Source: SG8-30 sp964406445 (GTDB lineage Bacteria; Pseudomonadota; Gammaproteobacteria; Steroidobacterales; Steroidobacteraceae). Taken from it: a stretch of DNA of 64,000 nt. The translations under genes were made by a program, and so were the position numbers. Where the stretch lies: contig CAYORU010000002.1 of the NCBI GenBank assembly GCA_964406445.1, positions 62,001 to 126,000 of the forward strand, written 5' to 3'. Of the stretch, positions 60,619-64,000 are shown one piece after another (within the stretch, counting starts at the first letter, position 1; every line of letters begins with the position of its first letter). The notes under the pieces were generated by a model. That model was given only the letters and a program-made list of their open reading frames with translations, did not search any database and was not told the DNA's origin.

Positions 60619-62313
60619 TCAGGACGTGCCGCGCTGCGCGAGGACCACCAGCAGCACCAGCACGACCGTGACCCACAGCGTCATGCTGCCGGTCGGCCAG
60701 GTCTGGGCGAGCCGGCCCTGCGGCAGGAACCACTCCCGGAGCCGGCCGAGCAGCGGCCCGCCGCCCGTCGCGGCGAAACGGGCGACGCCGGCCGCGGCAC
60801 CCCGCACCGCGAAATCCAGCGCCTTCGCGACGCGGATGAAAAGCACGCGGTACAGCCAGTCGAGGTCGAGGGTCACGGTCAGCGTGCGCCGCATCGCCGG
60901 CAGCATGACGAAGAACGCGAGCCCGGCGAACAGCAGCAGCTGTAGCTGGGTCACGACGTGCGCGCCGGTGTAGGGCACGTAGTCGACCTCGAAGGGCAGC
61001 AGTGCGTACAGCAGCGTGGGGAAGCAGCCGAGCGCGATGCAGGCGACGGCGAACAGCACCATTGCGGCCTGCATGTTCCAGGGCGGGTCGGCGGGCCTCA
61101 GGCCCGAGTCCTTCTGGAAGAACACGAACCAGGGGAACTTGATGCCTGCGTGGAGGAAGACGCCCGCCGAGGCGGCGGTCAGCAGGTACCAGACGACCTC
61201 CAGGCCCTGCTGCGCGGACGCCTCCACCGTCAGCGACTTGGCGATGAAGCCCGAGGTCAGCGGGAACGCGGAGATCGAGACTGCGCCGACGATGCCGCAG
61301 AGGGTGGTGAGGGGCATGGACTGGTACAGGCCGCCGAGGTCGCTGCACTTGCGCCGCCCGGTCTGGTAGAGGACCGCGCCCGCGCTCATGAAGAGCAGCG
61401 CCTTGTAGATGATGTGGGTGAAGGCGTGCGCGGCGGCGCCGTTGATGGCCATCTGCGTGCCGATGCCGACGGCGCAGACCATGAACCCGACCTGGTTCAC
61501 GATCGAATAAGCCAGGATCCGCCGCATGTCGTTTTCGAGCAGCGCGTAGATGATCCCGTAGAACACCATGTACAGGCCTATCCACACCAGGACCTGCGCG
61601 CCCGGGAACAGCAGGATCAGCGCCAGCACCGCCGTCTTGGTGGTGAAGGCCGAGAGGAACACGCCGCCGGTCGGACTCGACTCGGGGTACGCGTCGGAAA
61701 GCCAGGCGCTGATCGGCGGGGCGGCGGCATTCACCAGCACGCCGAGCAGCACGACCCAGGCATCGAACGTATCGAGCGGCAGCGGGCGCACGTCGATCGA
61801 CCCGGTGTGGATCATCACGCCCTCGATGCCGATCTTCAGCAGGACGCCGCCGACAAGATGCATGATCGCGTAGCGCACGCCGGCGCGCCGCGCCGCGTCC
61901 GTGCCTCCGCACCAGATCACGACCGCCGAGAACAACGCCATGAATTCCCAGAAAAGGAACATGACGATCAGGTCGCCGGCGAAGCAGACGCCCACGGCGC
62001 CGGCGGCGTAGGCGTAGGCCGCGGCGAGCTCGGTGGCACGGGCCTGCCTGAGGCCGAACAGCCCGCCAGCGAAGGCCATGACGGCGAAGACCGTGGCGAA
62101 CAGCCGGCGCAGCCGGTCCGCTTCCACCAGCTCGATCGGGTAGCCGAGGAACTGCACGGTGAGCAGCACGCCGTCGGGCAGGCGCCAGATCGCCCAGAGC
62201 GTCAGGAGCGGCGCGCCCAGCAGGATCAGCGGTCGCAGTCCCGGCCGGGCCACCGCGATCAACAGCGCCCCGATGATCAGGATGAAGGCCGGCGGGAAGG
62301 GCAGCTCAATCAC
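60619..62313 (-). CDS. NuoL/MrpA-D-type antiporter subunit
   Basis: A 564-aa membrane protein with about 14 helices of the proton-antiporter family. The ion-path residues are conserved: Glu123 (FLFWEFMALF), Lys226 (SAFTTKTAVL) and Lys304 (THIIYKALLF). The start is GTG at 62313, with GGAGG upstream, overlapping the small membrane gene. It precedes the molybdoenzyme alpha gene by 24 nt, so the two are in one operon. It could pump Na+ or H+ driven by electron flow through the enzyme. Confidence 0.88.
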   Translation of the reverse strand: MIELPFPPAFILIIGALLIAVARPGLRPLILLGAPLLTLWAIWRLPDGVLLTVQFLGYPIELVEADRLRRLFATVFAVMAFAGGLFGLRQARATELAAAYAYAAGAVGVCFAGDLIVMFLFWEFMALFSAVVIWCGGTDAARRAGVRYAIMHLVGGVLLKIGIEGVMIHTGSIDVRPLPLDTFDAWVVLLGVLVNAAAPPISAWLSDAYPESSPTGGVFLSAFTTKTAVLALILLFPGAQVLVWIGLYMVFYGIIYALLENDMRRILAYSIVNQVGFMVCAVGIGTQMAINGAAAHAFTHIIYKALLFMSAGAVLYQTGRRKCSDLGGLYQSMPLTTLCGIVGAVSISAFPLTSGFIAKSLTVEASAQQGLEVVWYLLTAASAGVFLHAGIKFPWFVFFQKDSGLRPADPPWNMQAAMVLFAVACIALGCFPTLLYALLPFEVDYVPYTGAHVVTQLQLLLFAGLAFFVMLPAMRRTLTVTLDLDWLYRVLFIRVAKALDFAVRGAAAGVARFAATGGGPLLGRLREWFLPQGRLAQTWPTGSMTLWVTVVLVLLVVLAQRGTS

Positions 62314-62623
62314 GGCCGGCTTCCTCCTTCTCCGCCGCGGTCGAGCGCAGGTCGTAGTAGTCGTCGGGGCGCTTCAGCAGCGCGCCGAGCGCCTTCGCGA
62401 ACAGCACCATGCCGACGCAGGCCAGGAAGCCGAAGCCGGCATTGAAGCCGAACCAGCCCTCGACTTCGAACCGTGGGTGGAGGTGCACCAGCAACTCCGC
62501 GCCGACTGCGACCGCGAGCACCGCGGCGAAGACCCACCACAGCGCGCGGATCGTGCCCGGCCGCGACAGCCAGTGCAGGCCTGCCGGATCGCGCGATGCC
62601 GGCGTGCGGTCCTGCTCGCTCAT
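62306..62623 (-). CDS. Small membrane subunit of the antiporter-molybdoenzyme operon
   Basis: A 105-aa protein with two membrane helices (about 26-48 and 57-80; ALWWVFAAVLAVAVGAELLV and FGFNAGFGFLACVGMVLFAK), and a C-terminal tail KRPDDYYDLRSTAAEKEE. No named family is certain, but short two-helix subunits are common in Mrp-like complexes. It overlaps both neighbours (ATGA with the upstream gene). Confidence 0.75.
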   Translation of the reverse strand: MSEQDRTPASRDPAGLHWLSRPGTIRALWWVFAAVLAVAVGAELLVHLHPRFEVEGWFGFNAGFGFLACVGMVLFAKALGALLKRPDDYYDLRSTAAEKEEAGRD

Positions 62624-64000
62624 GACGGCCTCACGATCGCCTTCTCCACGTCGACCACCGGGCCGTTCAGGAAGAAGAACAGCACCGTCAGCGTGGCGGT
62701 GAACACCAGTGCCGCCACCATCGGCCAGGGGGCCTCGCCGTGTTCGCGTTTCGGCGCAACGGTCTCCGGGTGGAACCACGCCCGGTGGATGATCGGCAGG
62801 AAGTACGCCGCGTTCAGGCCGGTGGACAGCGTCAGCACGGCCAGCACGAAGTAGAGGTCGTTCTGGAAGGCGCCGGCGATGATGTACCACTTCGACACGA
62901 AGCCCGCAGTCGGCGGCACGCCGATCATGCTGAGCGCGCCGACCGTCAGCGCCGTGAGGGTCCAGGGCATGCGCAGGCCGATGCCGTCGAGCTGGGACAC
63001 GTGCGTCTTGCCCGACGCCACGTAGATGGCGCCGGCCGTGAAGAACAGCGTGATCTTGGCGACCCCGTGGGCGACGATGTGCATGGCCGCGCCGATCTCG
63101 GACAGCGGCGTCAGCACCATCGCGGCAAGGATCACGTAGGACAGCTGCCCGATCGTCGAGTAGGCGAGCAGCCGCTTGATCTCGTCCTGCCTGAGCGCGA
63201 CCACCGAGGCCGCGACCACCGTGAAGCCGGCGAGGTAGACGAGCAGGCGCTCTGCGGGTATCCCCGCGAGGAAGTCGAGACCGAAGACGTAGATGACTAC
63301 TTTCGTGATCGTGAACACGCCGGCCTTGACCACCGCCACCGCGTGCAGCAGCGCCGACACCGGCACCGGGGCGACCATTGCCGCCGGCAGCCAGCGATGC
63401 ACGGGCATGACGGCAGCCTTGCCGACGCCCAGGACGAACAACGCCAGCAGGATCGTCGCCTCCGCCTCGCTGATGCGGCCTGCAAGCAGTCCCCCGGGGC
63501 GGAATTCGAGCGTGCCTGCGATCGAGTAGGTCCAGATGATCGCCGGCAGGAACAGGCCGATCGAGGTGCCGAGCAGGATCCCGAGATAGGTGCGCGCGCC
63601 GCGGAGTGCGGCCGGCGTGCCCGCGTGTGAGACCAGCGGGTAGGTGGAGAGCGTGAGCACCTCGTAGAAGATGAAGAGCGTGAGCAGGTTGCCGGCGAAG
63701 GCCACGCCCATCGCGCCGAGCAATGCGATGGCGAAGCACAGGTAGAAGCGCGTCTGGTGCGGCTCCTTGCGCGCCCGCATGTAGCCGATGGAGTAGACCG
63801 AGGTCACGATCCACAGCCCGCTCGCGAGCACCGCGAACAGCGCGCCGAGAGGCTCCGGCCTGAGTTCGATCGGCAGGCCCGGCAGTGGCTCGGCCAGTAT
63901 CACCGTCGGGATGTCGCCGCCCAAAAGCCCGCCCAGCACACCCAGGACCGAGGCGAACAGCGCGATGGCGGTCGCGAGCGTCACCGACTCGCGCAGGTTG
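62620..64000 (-). CDS. NuoM/MrpD-type antiporter subunit, 5' partial
   Basis: At least 460 residues with about 13 helices. Conserved ion-path residues: glutamate in FIFYEVLTLS, lysines in HAVAVVKAGVF and HGVAKITLFF, and KVVIYVFG. The frame stays open to the window edge: NLRESVTLATAIALF precedes the apparent GTG at 63984 and looks like family sequence, so the true start is to the right. It overlaps the small membrane gene by ATGA. Confidence 0.88.
   Translation of the reverse strand, partial: NLRESVTLATAIALFASVLGVLGGLLGGDIPTVILAEPLPGLPIELRPEPLGALFAVLASGLWIVTSVYSIGYMRARKEPHQTRFYLCFAIALLGAMGVAFAGNLLTLFIFYEVLTLSTYPLVSHAGTPAALRGARTYLGILLGTSIGLFLPAIIWTYSIAGTLEFRPGGLLAGRISEAEATILLALFVLGVGKAAVMPVHRWLPAAMVAPVPVSALLHAVAVVKAGVFTITKVVIYVFGLDFLAGIPAERLLVYLAGFTVVAASVVALRQDEIKRLLAYSTIGQLSYVILAAMVLTPLSEIGAAMHIVAHGVAKITLFFTAGAIYVASGKTHVSQLDGIGLRMPWTLTALTVGALSMIGVPPTAGFVSKWYIIAGAFQNDLYFVLAVLTLSTGLNAAYFLPIIHRAWFHPETVAPKREHGEAPWPMVAALVFTATLTVLFFFLNGPVVDVEKAIVRPS

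Noticed and set aside
57892..60945. 1017-aa plus-strand frame opposite the molybdoenzyme alpha gene
   Set aside because: Shadow frame: rich in Val/Leu/Arg/His with no domain, while the minus strand encodes a recognisable enzyme throughout.

Overview
The window is a GC-rich (about 70 percent by eye) bacterial chromosome segment. Several gene orders point to a gammaproteobacterium, for example asmA-like/mutY/yggX and opgG/opgH; I cannot name the genus. Genes are dense, and many consecutive genes overlap by ATGA or GTGA, so translationally coupled operons are the rule.

Layout. 1-6.2 kb: the 3' end of a BACON-domain surface protein, a quinone-oxidoreductase-like MDR, apt, a FabH-like ketosynthase, a small cytochrome c and a periplasmic methyltransferase-like protein. 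6.4-12.6 kb: a signalling cluster (hybrid histidine kinase, two LuxR-type regulators, a receiver-EAL phosphodiesterase). 12.7-15.9 kb: asmA-like, mutY, yggX and a VOC protein. 15.9-18.4 kb: nitrite ammonification (nrfH, nrfA, a YgbA_NO-family gene) behind an FNR-type box. 19.9-23.9 kb: an operon of receiver, YaiO-like outer-membrane protein, HEAT protein and GT2 glycosyltransferase that looks like an exopolysaccharide locus. 24-25.6 kb: two SDRs.

26.0-34.0 kb is an accessory island. It starts at an intact tRNA-Phe(GAA). The 3' part of that tRNA plus about 60 bp of downstream DNA recurs four more times, all in the same orientation. The five copies bound four cargo modules: (1) two lipoproteins and a HigBA-like pair with a broken toxin; (2) a winged-helix regulator and a nucleotidyltransferase; (3) SUKH and Imm11 immunity-type genes; (4) a Tat-lipoprotein amidase and an outer-membrane barrel. 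No integrase is visible.

34.1-43.0 kb: an APC permease, small hypotheticals, a trypsin-like protease, nhaA, a SnoaL-like lipoprotein and opgGH. 43.0-48.4 kb: a locus with anti-sigma, ECF sigma, HupE/UreJ, TPR, a small lipoprotein and a DUF4331 protein. 48.7-56.7 kb: mmsA, a Gfo/Idh oxidoreductase, a copper ATPase, a metallopeptidase-TPR protein and an alpha/beta hydrolase-fold protein lacking the usual histidine.

56.8-64.0 kb: an operon running off the right edge. It couples a cytoplasmic pyrogallol-transhydroxylase-like molybdoenzyme (alpha with an N-terminal SCP2-like extension, beta lacking all four ligands of one Fe-S cluster) to two Mrp/Nuo-type antiporter subunits and a small membrane protein. 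This may be an ion-pumping redox complex. It and the tRNA-Phe repeat array are the two most interesting regions.
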